The notes beneath the pieces were generated by a model that saw only the letters and a list, made by a program, of their open reading frames with translations, searched no databases and was not told the DNA's origin. A DNA stretch of 64,000 nucleotides from Streptosporangium sandarakinum (GTDB taxonomy: Bacteria; Actinomycetota; Actinomycetes; Streptosporangiales; Streptosporangiaceae). Shown in pieces: positions 52,197 to 60,763 of the stretch (its first letter is position 1; every line of letters begins with the position of its first letter). The translations under genes and the position numbers were made by a program. The stretch is taken from the NCBI RefSeq assembly GCF_013409935.1, contig NZ_JACCCO010000002.1, positions 558,001 to 622,000 on the forward strand. Direction: 5' to 3'.

Positions 52197-53470
52197 GCAC
52201 CGACACCACGCCGGACAACGCCGGCGTCACCACCCTCACCCCGGCCGTCGTCATCGTCGGCGCGGGACCGTCCGGGCTGAGCGCCGCCCGCGAGCTGGCG
52301 CCGCGGGTCAGGGGCGAGGTCCTCGTCCTGGACCGGGAGAGCGCCGCCGGCGGCATCCCCCGGCACAGCGACCACCCCGGCTACGGGATCAGGGACATGC
52401 GGCGCTTCATGAGCGGCCCCGCCTACGCCCGGCGGCTCGTCGAGCAGGCCCGGGCCGCCGGCGCGACGATCCGTACGAACGCGACCGTGACCGGCTGGGC
52501 CGGTGAGCGCACGCTGGAGGTCACCACCCCGCAGGGCCGTCTCCGGGTCGAGGCGGGAGCCGTCGTCCTCGCCACCGGCGCCCGTGAGCGCCCGCGTCCC
52601 GGCCGCCTCATCCCCGGGGACCGCGGCCGCGGCGTCTACACCACCGGCCACCTGCAGAACATCGTCCACCTGCAGCACGGCAAGGTCGGCAGGAGGGCCG
52701 TCATCGCCGGCGCGGAGCTGGTGAGCTGGTCGGCCGCGCTGACCCTGCGCGAGGCGGGCTGCGCGACCGTGCTGATGACCACCGAGTATCCCCGGCCCGA
52801 CTCCTACGCCCTGTTCAACATCGGCGGCCGGGCCTTCTTCCGGCCCCGGATCGCCACCCGCACCCGGGTGTCGAGGATCATCGGCAAGCCGGACCTCCGG
52901 GCGGTCGAGATCGAGAACCTCGACACCGGCGCGCGGCGGATCGTCGAGTGCGACACCCTCGTCCTCACCGGCGACTGGATCCCCGACCACGAGCTCGCCC
53001 GCGCCGCCGGGATCACCCTCGACCCGGGCACGAAGGGCCCGCTGGTCGACAGCGCGTTCCGGACGGACCGGCCCGGCGTGTTCGCCGTGGGCAACCTGCT
53101 CCACCCGGTCGACACCGCCGACATCGCGGCGATCGACGGCGCCCGCGCCGCCCGCTCCGTCCTCGCCTGGCTGAACGGCGGGAGCACGCCGGACGGGCAG
53201 GTGCGCCTCGTCGCCGAGGCGCCCTTCCGATGGGTGACACCGGAGGTCATCCGCCGCGGCGACCCCGCCCCGGCCCGCCGCCGCCTGCTGCTGTGGAGCG
53301 ACCGGTTCATCCCGTTCCCCCGGGTCGTCCTCCGGCAGGACGGGAAGGTCGTCGCCCGGAAACGGCTGTGGTGGCCGGCGTCCCCGGGCCGGGTGTTCCG
53401 CGTCCCGTCGATCATGCTGGCCTCGGTGAACCCCCGGGGCGGACCGGTGAGCATCGGCGTGGAGGACTGA
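52193..53470 (+). CDS. NAD(P)/FAD-dependent oxidoreductase (opine-oxidase/GlpB-partner-like)
   Basis: A 425-residue flavoprotein of the pyridine-nucleotide-disulfide-oxidoreductase type. The FAD site VVIVGAGPSGLSAARELAP is at 19-37, VVLATGARERPRPGRLIPGD marks the middle, and AVGNLLHPVDTADIAAIDGARAA the C-terminal FAD contact. ATG 52193 overlaps the upstream stop. In clostridia and other bacteria a GlpA-type protein with BFD domain is followed by this type of FAD protein and a DUF1667 protein; here DUF1667 is missing. It likely forms a complex with the preceding dehydrogenase and reduces NAD(P) or a quinone pool. Confidence 0.88.
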   Translation: MSTDTTPDNAGVTTLTPAVVIVGAGPSGLSAARELAPRVRGEVLVLDRESAAGGIPRHSDHPGYGIRDMRRFMSGPAYARRLVEQARAAGATIRTNATVTGWAGERTLEVTTPQGRLRVEAGAVVLATGARERPRPGRLIPGDRGRGVYTTGHLQNIVHLQHGKVGRRAVIAGAELVSWSAALTLREAGCATVLMTTEYPRPDSYALFNIGGRAFFRPRIATRTRVSRIIGKPDLRAVEIENLDTGARRIVECDTLVLTGDWIPDHELARAAGITLDPGTKGPLVDSAFRTDRPGVFAVGNLLHPVDTADIAAIDGARAARSVLAWLNGGSTPDGQVRLVAEAPFRWVTPEVIRRGDPAPARRRLLLWSDRFIPFPRVVLRQDGKVVARKRLWWPASPGRVFRVPSIMLASVNPRGGPVSIGVED

Positions 53471-53512
53471 CGGCGAGCGTCCCCCGGTGGGCCGGAACTC
53501 CCCGCGACCCGG

Positions 53513-53571
53513 CCCACCGGGGACGTCGGCCGCCCCGGACCCGCCCACCGGGGGACGTCGGCCGCCCCGGA
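53513..53571. repeat. ~30-bp direct repeat, two copies
   Basis: CCCACCGGGGACGTCGGCCG followed by CCCCGGA appears at about 53513 and again, with one extra G, at about 53543, between the FAD oxidoreductase gene and the ADP-ribosylglycohydrolase gene. Confidence 0.6.
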
Positions 53572-53625
53572 GACGGCCTCCGGCCTCGGCGCGGTAGCCT
53601 CCACCGGAGACGAAGGAGTGTGATC

Positions 53626-54738
53626 ATGCCTCGTTCCCCCGGCGGCCCACCGGAGTACCGCGACCGGGTGCGCGGCTGCCTGCTGGGCGGCGCGCTCGGC
53701 GACGCGCTGGGCGCCCCCGTCGAGTTCGATTCGATCGGCGTGATCCGCCACCGGTACGGCCCCGCGGGCGTGACCGGGTTCGTCCCCGACTCACGCGGCA
53801 GGACCGGCCTGATCACCGACGACACGCAGATGACGCTGTTCACCGTGGAGGGGCTGCTCCGCGGGGGTGACGTCACCGCCGTCCACCACGCCTACCTGCG
53901 CTGGCTGGACACCCAGTCGCACCCCGCCCCGCCCCCGGCGGACGGCGCCGCGTTCCGCACCGGCGCGCTGCGCGAGCAGACCTGGCTCTACTCCCGGCGC
54001 GCCCCCGGCAACGCCTGCCTGTCCGGCCTGCGCCAGGGCCGGTCCGCGCCGCTCTCCGGCGGGTCCGGGCCGGACGGCCACGGCCTCACGTTCTCCGGCG
54101 AGCCCGGACCGGTCAACCCCGACTCCAAGGGCTGCGGGACGGTCATGCGCTCGGCCCCCTTCGGCCTGCACGCGCCGAGTCCCCGGCACGCCTTCGAGCC
54201 GGCCGCCGCGTGCGCCCGGCTCACCCACGGCCACCCCACCGGTTATCTCGCCGCCGGGGCCTTCGCCGCCGCCGTCCACTTCGTGGTGGCCGGGGAACCG
54301 CTCGTGCCCGCCGTACGGCAGGCGATGGACCTGCTGGCGGCCTACCCGGCCCACGAGGAGACCACCCGGGCGCTGCGCGCCGCCGTGTCCCTGGCGGCCG
54401 AGGGCGATCCGAACCCGGAGAAGGTCGAGTCGCTCGGCGGAGCGTGGGTCGCCGAGGAGGCGCTGGCCATCGCGGTCTACTGCGCGCTGTCCCATCCGGA
54501 GCCCGGTGACCTGCGGCGGGCGCTGCTGCTCGCGGTCAACCATTCCGGCGACAGCGACTCGACCGGCGCCGTCTGCGGCAACCTCCTGGGCGCCCTGCAC
54601 GGCGAGGCCGCGCTCCCCGCCGACTGGCTCGCCGGCCTGGAGGGCCGCGACACCGTCACGGGACTCGCCGACGACTTCGCCGCCCGGTTCGGCGACCAGG
54701 CCGCTGTGGACCCGCGCACCGGACGCCCCGGCGCCTGA
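53626..54738 (+). CDS. ADP-ribosylglycohydrolase family protein (DraG-like)
   Basis: A 370-residue ADP-ribosylglycohydrolase, which removes ADP-ribose from modified proteins, nucleic acids or small molecules with two Mg2+ ions. The metal-binding motifs are intact: GALGDALGAPVEF near the start, TDDTQM at 64-69, and HSGDSDSTGAVCGNLLGALHG near the end. ATG 53626 follows GAAGGAGTGTGATC. An insertion rich in Gly/Pro (SGGSGPDGHGLTFSGEPGP) lies mid-protein. It stands alone between two operons. The 3' end is tandemly duplicated downstream of the stop. Confidence 0.92.
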   Translation: MPRSPGGPPEYRDRVRGCLLGGALGDALGAPVEFDSIGVIRHRYGPAGVTGFVPDSRGRTGLITDDTQMTLFTVEGLLRGGDVTAVHHAYLRWLDTQSHPAPPPADGAAFRTGALREQTWLYSRRAPGNACLSGLRQGRSAPLSGGSGPDGHGLTFSGEPGPVNPDSKGCGTVMRSAPFGLHAPSPRHAFEPAAACARLTHGHPTGYLAAGAFAAAVHFVVAGEPLVPAVRQAMDLLAAYPAHEETTRALRAAVSLAAEGDPNPEKVESLGGAWVAEEALAIAVYCALSHPEPGDLRRALLLAVNHSGDSDSTGAVCGNLLGALHGEAALPADWLAGLEGRDTVTGLADDFAARFGDQAAVDPRTGRPGA

Positions 54739-54808
54739 CCGTTCGCCGCCCGGCTCGGCGACGGGGTCGCCGTAAACCCGCGCACCGGATGCCCCGGCGC
54801 CTGACCCG
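54671..54808. repeat. Tandem duplication of the ADP-ribosylglycohydrolase 3' end
   Basis: The last 68 or so bases of the gene plus stop (TTCGCCGCCCGGTTCGGCGA ... CGCACCGGACGCCCCGGCG, then CCTGACC) are followed at once by a diverged second copy (TTCGCCGCCCGGCTCGGCGA ... CGCACCGGATGCCCCGGCG, then CCTGACC) with the same spacing. The second copy has an in-frame TAA (GTAAAC), so it is not translated as an extension. Confidence 0.8.
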
Positions 54809-54845
54809 CGGGATCCGCCCGGCCCCCGCCACCCGCGCCGGAAGG

Positions 54846-56018
54846 TCACTCCAGCATGTCGAGGTGGAGGAGGTGGTCGTGCATGCGCTCGCTCGTGGCG
54901 TGGTCGCGCAGCTCGGTGAGCGTCGGCGCGGCGACCTCGAGCCGGGCGGCCAGCGTGGCCGCTCTGCCGAGCAGGTCGGCCCGGGTGCGGACCTCGTGCA
55001 GGCGCGCCATGCCGAGGGCCCTCTCCAGTACGGCACGGCGCCGCAGCCCCGGGTCGTCGCACCACAGCTGCAGGAAATGGTGCCCGCGCAGCTGGAACGA
55101 GCCCACCTGGCTCGGCGGCAGCTTCGGGGGGCCGCCGAACGCGGCCGGGGTCAGCACGACCCGCCAGACGCCGTTCGGCAGTTCCTGGAGGCGGCCGGGG
55201 CCGAGCTTCCGGTCGGCGAGCCACCCGGTCCACAGCTCGCGCGGGTCCGCGCGGGCCTCGGCGGCGATCATCGCGTGCAGCGCGGGGACGTCCCGGCAGA
55301 CGTTCTCGATCAGGTCATCGCGTCCCGCGCCGGCGTCGGTGTAGGCGAGCAGGTCGCGACGGTCCGTCTCGATCAGGTAGGCGGGCAGGTAGGCGTCCCG
55401 CACGGCGACGCCCCTGATCTCCCGAAGCTGGGCCGGGAGGTTGTAGTCGGCCCGGTCGGGGCGGGCGGCGAGGGCCTCCACCAGCTGGTGGCGGAACGCC
55501 GTCGGCGCGTACAGCGGGAGGAACCGGGTGCGGTCCGCCAGCATCTCCTCCGGGACGTGCGGGGCGGGCAGCACGGTGAGCGACCCGCGGTGGTACCGCC
55601 GGGGCAGCGGCCTGCCGGTGAAGCGCTCGATCAGCAGCTTCTGCCTGCTCTCCTTCGGGACGTACCGCACGCCCGTCCGCACGGACCGCAGGCCCAGCTC
55701 GGTCAGCCGGACCTCGCCGCCGGGGGTCACGGTGAGATGCCCGATCGCCGTGAGGAAGGCGAGGCACCGGTCCACCAGCGAGGGGTCCAGGCCGAAGAGC
55801 GCGGCCAGCCCGCCCCGGGTGCCGACGCCGCCCTCGGCGAGCGCGCGGGCCAGGAAGCGGTCGACGACCTCGTACGCCTGCTCGTCGTAGACGCTCGCGG
55901 TGATCTCCACCTCCCACAGCGGCCACAGGACCGCGAAGAGACGCACCGGCCGGACCCCGGGCACGGTGACGGCGTGCTCCACGGCACGCCGGGCGGGATA
56001 GATCGCGCGCACCGTCAC
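54846..56018 (-). CDS. Winged-helix protein of unknown function (cassette gene 3)
   Basis: A 390-residue protein that I do not recognise as a named family. Residues 50-105 look like a winged helix (RGGLAALFGLDPSLVDRCLAFLTAIGHLTVTPGGEVRL). A conserved-looking block follows: VPKESRQKLLIERFTGRPLP then RRYHRGSLTVLP. The C-terminal half is helical, with YLPAYLIETDRRDLLAY and RELWTGWLADRKLG. There are no nuclease, ATPase or membrane motifs. GTG 56018 follows GGAGGAGCCGCT, the last of several duplicated copies of this start region. It is the third gene of a cassette with an endonuclease-pseudokinase fusion and a helicase, so a role as DNA-binding or specificity subunit is plausible. Confidence 0.75.
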   Translation of the reverse strand: MTVRAIYPARRAVEHAVTVPGVRPVRLFAVLWPLWEVEITASVYDEQAYEVVDRFLARALAEGGVGTRGGLAALFGLDPSLVDRCLAFLTAIGHLTVTPGGEVRLTELGLRSVRTGVRYVPKESRQKLLIERFTGRPLPRRYHRGSLTVLPAPHVPEEMLADRTRFLPLYAPTAFRHQLVEALAARPDRADYNLPAQLREIRGVAVRDAYLPAYLIETDRRDLLAYTDAGAGRDDLIENVCRDVPALHAMIAAEARADPRELWTGWLADRKLGPGRLQELPNGVWRVVLTPAAFGGPPKLPPSQVGSFQLRGHHFLQLWCDDPGLRRRAVLERALGMARLHEVRTRADLLGRAATLAARLEVAAPTLTELRDHATSERMHDHLLHLDMLE

Positions 56019-56160
56019 AGCGGCTCCTCCGGCCGAGCATGATGAATCCGGGCCGTCACAGGGACCCCTCCGGCCGGGCAGGGCGGATCCGGGCCGTCAC
56101 GGTAATTCCTTGCCGGGCAGGGCGGATTCCGCGGGCCGTCACGACGACTCCTCCAGCCGG
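56012..56160 (-). repeat. 41-42-bp repeats duplicating a ribosome site and GTG start
   Basis: Reading the minus strand, a unit of GTGACGGCCCG, an ATCCG-like spacer, and CGGCCGGAGGAG is repeated three times. A partial copy covers the end of the helicase gene (CTGGAGGAGTCGTC before GTGACGG) and another covers the true start of the next gene (GGAGGAGCCGCT, GTGACGG). Each unit therefore carries its own ribosome site and GTG. Confidence 0.8.
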
Positions 56161-59100
56161 GCCAGGCAGGCGAGGACGTCGGCCGACGGCCGCAGGTCGC
56201 CGGTCCGGCCCAGATGCTCCGCCAGCCGCCTGGCGACGGCGCGGAACCCCTCGTCCCGGGCGGCGGTGAGGGTCGCGGTGTCCCCCACGAGCACCAGCTG
56301 CCGCCTGGCCCGCGACACGGCGACGTTCAGTCTGCGCAGCTCCCGGAGGAAGCCCACCTCCCCGCGCGGGTTGCTGCGGGTGAAGGCGTAGACGACGAGG
56401 TCGCGTTCGCCGCCCTGGAAGGAGTCGACCGTGCCGACGTTGTCGGCCGCCTCGGCGCCCTCGCCGAGGACCCTGGCGAGCTCCGTGCGGATGCGCTCGG
56501 CCTGGGCGCGGTAGGGCACGATCACCGCCCAGTCCCGGTAGTACCGGGCGTGCACGCGGAGCAGCCGCGTCACGATTTCGGCCTCCAGCGCGTTGACGTA
56601 ACCGCGCCGCTCACCGTCCGCGCCACGGCCGCCGGGTTCCTCCCTCCGCTCGCCCGCGGGCCGGTCGGAGGTGTCGATCATCGCGAACGGGCTGCTGAAG
56701 ACGGGGTCGCCGGACGCGCCGTCGTGGTCGGTGCGGAGCGCACCGTCGTAGAAGGCGGCCGACACGAACTCCCCGACCTCGCGGGGCATCCGCCGCTGCA
56801 CCGCCAGCATCACCCGGTGACCGGCGGGCATGGCGCCGTACAGCCGCTCGAAGGCGCTGCGGCGCAGCAGGTCCGCGACCTCCCGCGCCGCGGCGGGCGG
56901 CAGCTCGCCCTCCCGTTCAAGGCTCTCGCCCCACTCGCGCACCTCCTCGTCGAGGTACGGCGGAAGCTGCCGGTGGTCCCCGACGAGGACGGCCCGCCTG
57001 CCCCGCACCAGGGGGACGAGGAGGTTAGGGGTGGAGATCTGCCCGGCCTCGTCGACGATCACCAGGTCGAACTCCAGCTCGGCGAGCAGCTTGGTGGTCG
57101 CTGTGCCGATGCAGGTGGCGGCCACCACGTCCGCGTAGCGCACCAGCTCCCGCTGGAGGTCCTCCTCGGCGTCGCCGACCTGGGCCCGCCACTCCGCCAG
57201 GAGGGCGGCCCGCGCCCGGAGCATCCCCACGGCCCGCTCGAACTCCCCGCGCAGCGCCTCCCAGCCGGCCGGATCGGCCGGCAGATCCTCGTCCGAGGCC
57301 AGGTCCGGTCCGAGCGTCTCGCCCGGGGCCGGCGCGGCGTTCGCGACCATCGCCCGCAGCGACCACGCGGCCTTCGCGGCCTCCGACGTCGCCTCCCTCC
57401 CGCGCCGCCGGGCGGCGTCCCGGTCACCGGCCAGCCGGGCCGTCTCCGGGTGGGCGCCGACGCGCCGTTCGGCCTCCGCGCGTTCCGCGCGCCACGCCGC
57501 CTCGGCCGCGGCCGCCTCCCCGGCGGCGCCGGCGAGCCTCCGCTCGACCGCCCGCAGCCGGTCCAGCCGCCGGTCGGCCAGCCACCGGTGGAGGAAGGCG
57601 AGCAGCCCGGACTTCGCGCGGGCGCGGGCGGCGGCGTGCCGCCGTTCCCAGACGTCCCTGGCGGCCGTCAGCTCCTCGGCGGAGACACGCGCGGCGTCGA
57701 GACGGGCGCGGGCGGCGGCGATCCGCTCCGCCAGGGCGGGTTCCAGCCGGCGGAGCGCCTCGCCGAGACGCGCGGTGAGGTCCCGCTCGTCCCGCTCGGC
57801 CGCGGCGGTCTCCGCCACGGAGTCCGTGAGGTGCGCCAGCCAGCGACCGGCCACGTCCCCGGCGTGTCCGGCTTGTCCGGCGTGCCCGACGCTCCCGGCG
57901 TGTCCGGCCGCTCCCCCACCCCGGGTCACGCCCCCGGCCGCGCCTCCAGCGGCGCCCCCGCCTCCGTTCCCGGCGAACGGGGCCAGCCGCGAGGCGGGCC
58001 CCTCCGTGAGGGTGAGGATCCGCTCGCGCAGCCCGGCGACGTGGCTCTCCACCATGAGTGCGCGGGCCCGCCCGGTCACGGCGTCCTCGTTGCCGACCCG
58101 TACGGCCAGGACGTCCGCGGGCAGCTGCTCCAGGACGTTGTCCACGGCCCGGTTGGTGTGCGAGGTGATCAGCACACGCTCCCCCCGGGCCGCGCACGCG
58201 ACCGCGATCTCGGTGATCGTCCTCGTCTTGCCGGTGCCCGGAGGCCCCAGGATGAGCAGCAGGTCCGGTACGGCGAGCGCCCGCCGGAAGGCCGGGAGCT
58301 GGCCGTCAGGGTCGAGCGCCCCGCGGGGCCGGTCGCGGGGATCGACGTCGAACCGGGTGAACCTCCGGTCGACGAACCAGGTCAGCAGCTCGCGGTTCAC
58401 CGCCTCGCCCAGGCGCAGGGCCCGTACGGCGTCGGCCTGCGCCTGGAACACCCGCTCGCTGGGCATGACCCTGAGCGCGCCCTGGGCCGGGATGCGGCCG
58501 TAGTCGACCGCCGACTCGAACCGGACGACCACCTCCAGCCCGCGCACCATCCGCACCCGGCCCCTGAGGTCGGGCTGGTCGGCGAGGCAGACGGCGGTCC
58601 CGGCCGCCAGGCCGGCGGGACGCACCAGGTGGAAGGTGTAGACGCCGCGGGCGGAGCGCCGCTCCTCCCGGGCGCTCTCCATTCGCCGGTAGTGGATGGG
58701 CGGCGCCTCCCGCTGCCGGGCGACCTCGATGTCCCGCCCCGCCTCGATGACCCGGTCCATCAGGTCGAGGTGGTCGGTGTGGTGCCGGGGCAGCGACGGC
58801 CGTTCCGGCGCGGACCGGCTCACGTCGCTCCACGCCCGCCGCAGCAGCCCCCAGTGCGCCGACATGCCCTGCGGCACGTCGCGAAGCCGGTGGAAGCCCC
58901 GCCAGCCGGCGGAGCACCCCAGCAGCAGGGACCCGCGCAGCAGCCGCTCCTCCTGCCCGAACCCGCGCGGCCGCGCGCTGCCCAGCACGTAGGCGTCCTC
59001 GCGCCGGGACAGGTAGAGCCGGGCCACGTGCGTGTCGACGTGCACGACGAGGCACTTGCGCTCCTCCTCCAGCAGGGCGGGCAGCGCGCCGATCCTGGAC

Positions 59101-59219
59101 AGCCGCTCCATCTCCTGGATCAGCCGGCCGGGGTGCAGCCGCGGCGCCAGGCTCGCGTGGACCTTCTCCGAGGGGACCACCGCCACCGGACCGGGCAGGA
59201 ACACCGGAACCGTCGTCAC
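56139..59219 (-). CDS. SF1 helicase, Upf1/Dna2-like AAA domain protein (cassette gene 2)
   Basis: A 1,026-residue superfamily 1B helicase. The first 320 residues are an unassigned N-terminal region. Walker A (GPPGTGKT) is at 325-332, followed by SHTNRAVDNVLEQL. A long coiled-coil insertion (about 465-690) with a low-complexity GHAG stretch separates it from motif II (IVDEAGQ, 721-727) and motif III (GDHRQLPP, 747-754). FQGGERDLVVYAFTRSN and RRLNVAVSRARRQLVLVGD near the C-terminus are motifs V and VI. It should translocate along nucleic acid using ATP. ATG 59219 overlaps the stop of the upstream endonuclease-pseudokinase gene (ATGA), showing tight coupling. Confidence 0.9.
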   Translation of the reverse strand: MTTVPVFLPGPVAVVPSEKVHASLAPRLHPGRLIQEMERLSRIGALPALLEEERKCLVVHVDTHVARLYLSRREDAYVLGSARPRGFGQEERLLRGSLLLGCSAGWRGFHRLRDVPQGMSAHWGLLRRAWSDVSRSAPERPSLPRHHTDHLDLMDRVIEAGRDIEVARQREAPPIHYRRMESAREERRSARGVYTFHLVRPAGLAAGTAVCLADQPDLRGRVRMVRGLEVVVRFESAVDYGRIPAQGALRVMPSERVFQAQADAVRALRLGEAVNRELLTWFVDRRFTRFDVDPRDRPRGALDPDGQLPAFRRALAVPDLLLILGPPGTGKTRTITEIAVACAARGERVLITSHTNRAVDNVLEQLPADVLAVRVGNEDAVTGRARALMVESHVAGLRERILTLTEGPASRLAPFAGNGGGGAAGGAAGGVTRGGGAAGHAGSVGHAGQAGHAGDVAGRWLAHLTDSVAETAAAERDERDLTARLGEALRRLEPALAERIAAARARLDAARVSAEELTAARDVWERRHAAARARAKSGLLAFLHRWLADRRLDRLRAVERRLAGAAGEAAAAEAAWRAERAEAERRVGAHPETARLAGDRDAARRRGREATSEAAKAAWSLRAMVANAAPAPGETLGPDLASDEDLPADPAGWEALRGEFERAVGMLRARAALLAEWRAQVGDAEEDLQRELVRYADVVAATCIGTATTKLLAELEFDLVIVDEAGQISTPNLLVPLVRGRRAVLVGDHRQLPPYLDEEVREWGESLEREGELPPAAAREVADLLRRSAFERLYGAMPAGHRVMLAVQRRMPREVGEFVSAAFYDGALRTDHDGASGDPVFSSPFAMIDTSDRPAGERREEPGGRGADGERRGYVNALEAEIVTRLLRVHARYYRDWAVIVPYRAQAERIRTELARVLGEGAEAADNVGTVDSFQGGERDLVVYAFTRSNPRGEVGFLRELRRLNVAVSRARRQLVLVGDTATLTAARDEGFRAVARRLAEHLGRTGDLRPSADVLACLARLEESS

Positions 59220-60763
59220 GAGAACTCCCCCCGCGAGAGCTCCCGCCGTCCCTCCCGGAACGCCGCGGCGAGCGCCCCCGCCCGCCCGGGGCGGCGCCGC
59301 GGATCCGCGTCGAGGCAGCGGGCCAGCAGCTCGTCCGCGGCCGCCGGGAACCCGCGTACGGCGGCCCGCACCGGAGGCGATCCCCCAGGCAGGGGCGGAT
59401 GGCCGGTCACCGTGTGGTAGACCACGGTGGCGAGCTGGTGGAGGTCGGTGTGCGGCCCCGGCGACGGAAGGCGCGGACCGGCGCGGACCTGCTCGGGCGC
59501 GCGGTACCCATCGGGCCCCTCCCCGGGCCGGACCGGCCAGGCCGCCAGCCCGGCGTCCCGCAGGGCGGGTTCGTACGCCCGGCCGGTCAGCACGATCGTG
59601 TCGGGGCTCAGCATCCGGTGGCTGTGCCCGCGCCGGTGCAGCTCGGCCAGCGCGTCGGCCAGCCGCGCGGCCTTCGCCAGGACGTCCGCGACCGTGAGCC
59701 GATCGAGCGGCCCGGCAGTGAGCCCGTCGAACGGCCGGGCAGTGAACCGGTCGAACGACCCGCCCGTGAACCGGTCGAGCAATCCGCCCGTGAACCGGTC
59801 GAACGATCCGCTCGTGAACCGGTCGGGCGGTCCGCCACCGGGGCCGAAGACCTCCCGCCAGCGTGGCCCGGCCGGTGACTCCGTGACGAGGGTGACGGCC
59901 GCCGCTCCCGGTTCCTCGTGCAGGCCGAGCAGCCTGGGCAGGCCGCGCGCCCCGGCCAGGGCGGACAGCAGCGCCGCCCGGTCGCGCAGGGCCTCGCGGG
60001 CGCCCGCCGCGTCGGGGGTGTCGCGCAGCACCGCGACCCGGTGCAGCCGTACCCGGGCGGCGGCGGGTTCGACGCGGTCGGCGGTCGCCTCCCGCGACAC
60101 CCAGGACCGGTCGGGCGCGAAGGTCTCGGCCGCGTCGTCGTGCAGCAGGTAGCGGTCACCGCCCAGACGCAGCTCCTCGCCGCCTCGCCAGGGGGCCTCC
60201 GCCGGGCCGTACGGCGCGGGCGGCACAGGAGCCGGACCGGCCGGTCCGGCGGGCCGGTAGGGGTCGTAGTAGGACCGCCTGACGGTCGCCGCCTCGGGCA
60301 GGGCGAGACGGCGGCGCAGCCCGCCCGCGTCCCACAGTTCGATCGTGACACCGGTCTCGGCCTGCCGTTCGCGGCTCCAGCGCTGCCACCACCGCACGGT
60401 CGGGGCGTCCAGCTCGCACGGAACGCACAGCACCCATCTCTCGATGGTGTAGCCCTTTTCCCGGGCGTATTTCCGCGCGGACCCGAAAGACTCCCGCACC
60501 TGCCTCTGCTGCGACTCCCCGAAACCGTTGACGAAGTACTTCGCCTGCCAGATCGTGACGCGGCCGTCGAGATCGCCCACCAGCACGTCGATGCCCCAGT
60601 CACCGGGATTGGCCCGGACCGGGATCGCGTCCTCTCCGGTGACCGCCGAGACCAGGTCGGTGAGCATCTGCTCGAAGTCCTCCCTGGCCCCCGCCTCGCC
60701 CCTGCGCTGGCGATGCGCCGCGAAGTCGACGGGGTGTTCCCCCGCCCCGAAACCCCCGCTCAC
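59216..60763 (-). CDS. Restriction endonuclease-like / pseudokinase fusion (cassette gene 1)
   Basis: A 515-residue fusion. Residues 20-165 form a PD-(D/E)xK-like nuclease domain: REDFEQMLTDLVSAVTG, then D59 in WGIDVLVG and Q73-x-K75 in TIWQAKYF. A proline-rich linker leads to a protein-kinase-like fold from about 196. The catalytic loop reads HSHRMLSPDTI (381-390), with M in place of the HRD aspartate. No VAIK-type lysine is visible, the DFG is DAG (403-405), and the APE is intact (YRAPEQ), so it is probably a pseudokinase. Six 8-residue repeats (FDRFTGGS type, 314-357) are inserted in the kinase fold. GTG 60763 has a weak ribosome site. It overlaps the helicase start by four bases. PglW of the Pgl/BREX type also combines nuclease-like and kinase-like parts, a loose analogy only. 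Confidence 0.78.
   Translation of the reverse strand: MSGGFGAGEHPVDFAAHRQRRGEAGAREDFEQMLTDLVSAVTGEDAIPVRANPGDWGIDVLVGDLDGRVTIWQAKYFVNGFGESQQRQVRESFGSARKYAREKGYTIERWVLCVPCELDAPTVRWWQRWSRERQAETGVTIELWDAGGLRRRLALPEAATVRRSYYDPYRPAGPAGPAPVPPAPYGPAEAPWRGGEELRLGGDRYLLHDDAAETFAPDRSWVSREATADRVEPAAARVRLHRVAVLRDTPDAAGAREALRDRAALLSALAGARGLPRLLGLHEEPGAAAVTLVTESPAGPRWREVFGPGGGPPDRFTSGSFDRFTGGLLDRFTGGSFDRFTARPFDGLTAGPLDRLTVADVLAKAARLADALAELHRRGHSHRMLSPDTIVLTGRAYEPALRDAGLAAWPVRPGEGPDGYRAPEQVRAGPRLPSPGPHTDLHQLATVVYHTVTGHPPLPGGSPPVRAAVRGFPAAADELLARCLDADPRRRPGRAGALAAAFREGRRELSRGEFS
59690..59825 (-). repeat. 24-bp in-frame tandem repeats in the pseudokinase gene
   Basis: About six imperfect copies of a 24-bp unit encode DRFTGGSF-type octapeptides. 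The plus-strand core is GTGAACCGGTCGAACGAYCC with variation. The copies nearest the 5' end of the gene are the most alike, suggesting recent expansion. Confidence 0.75.
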
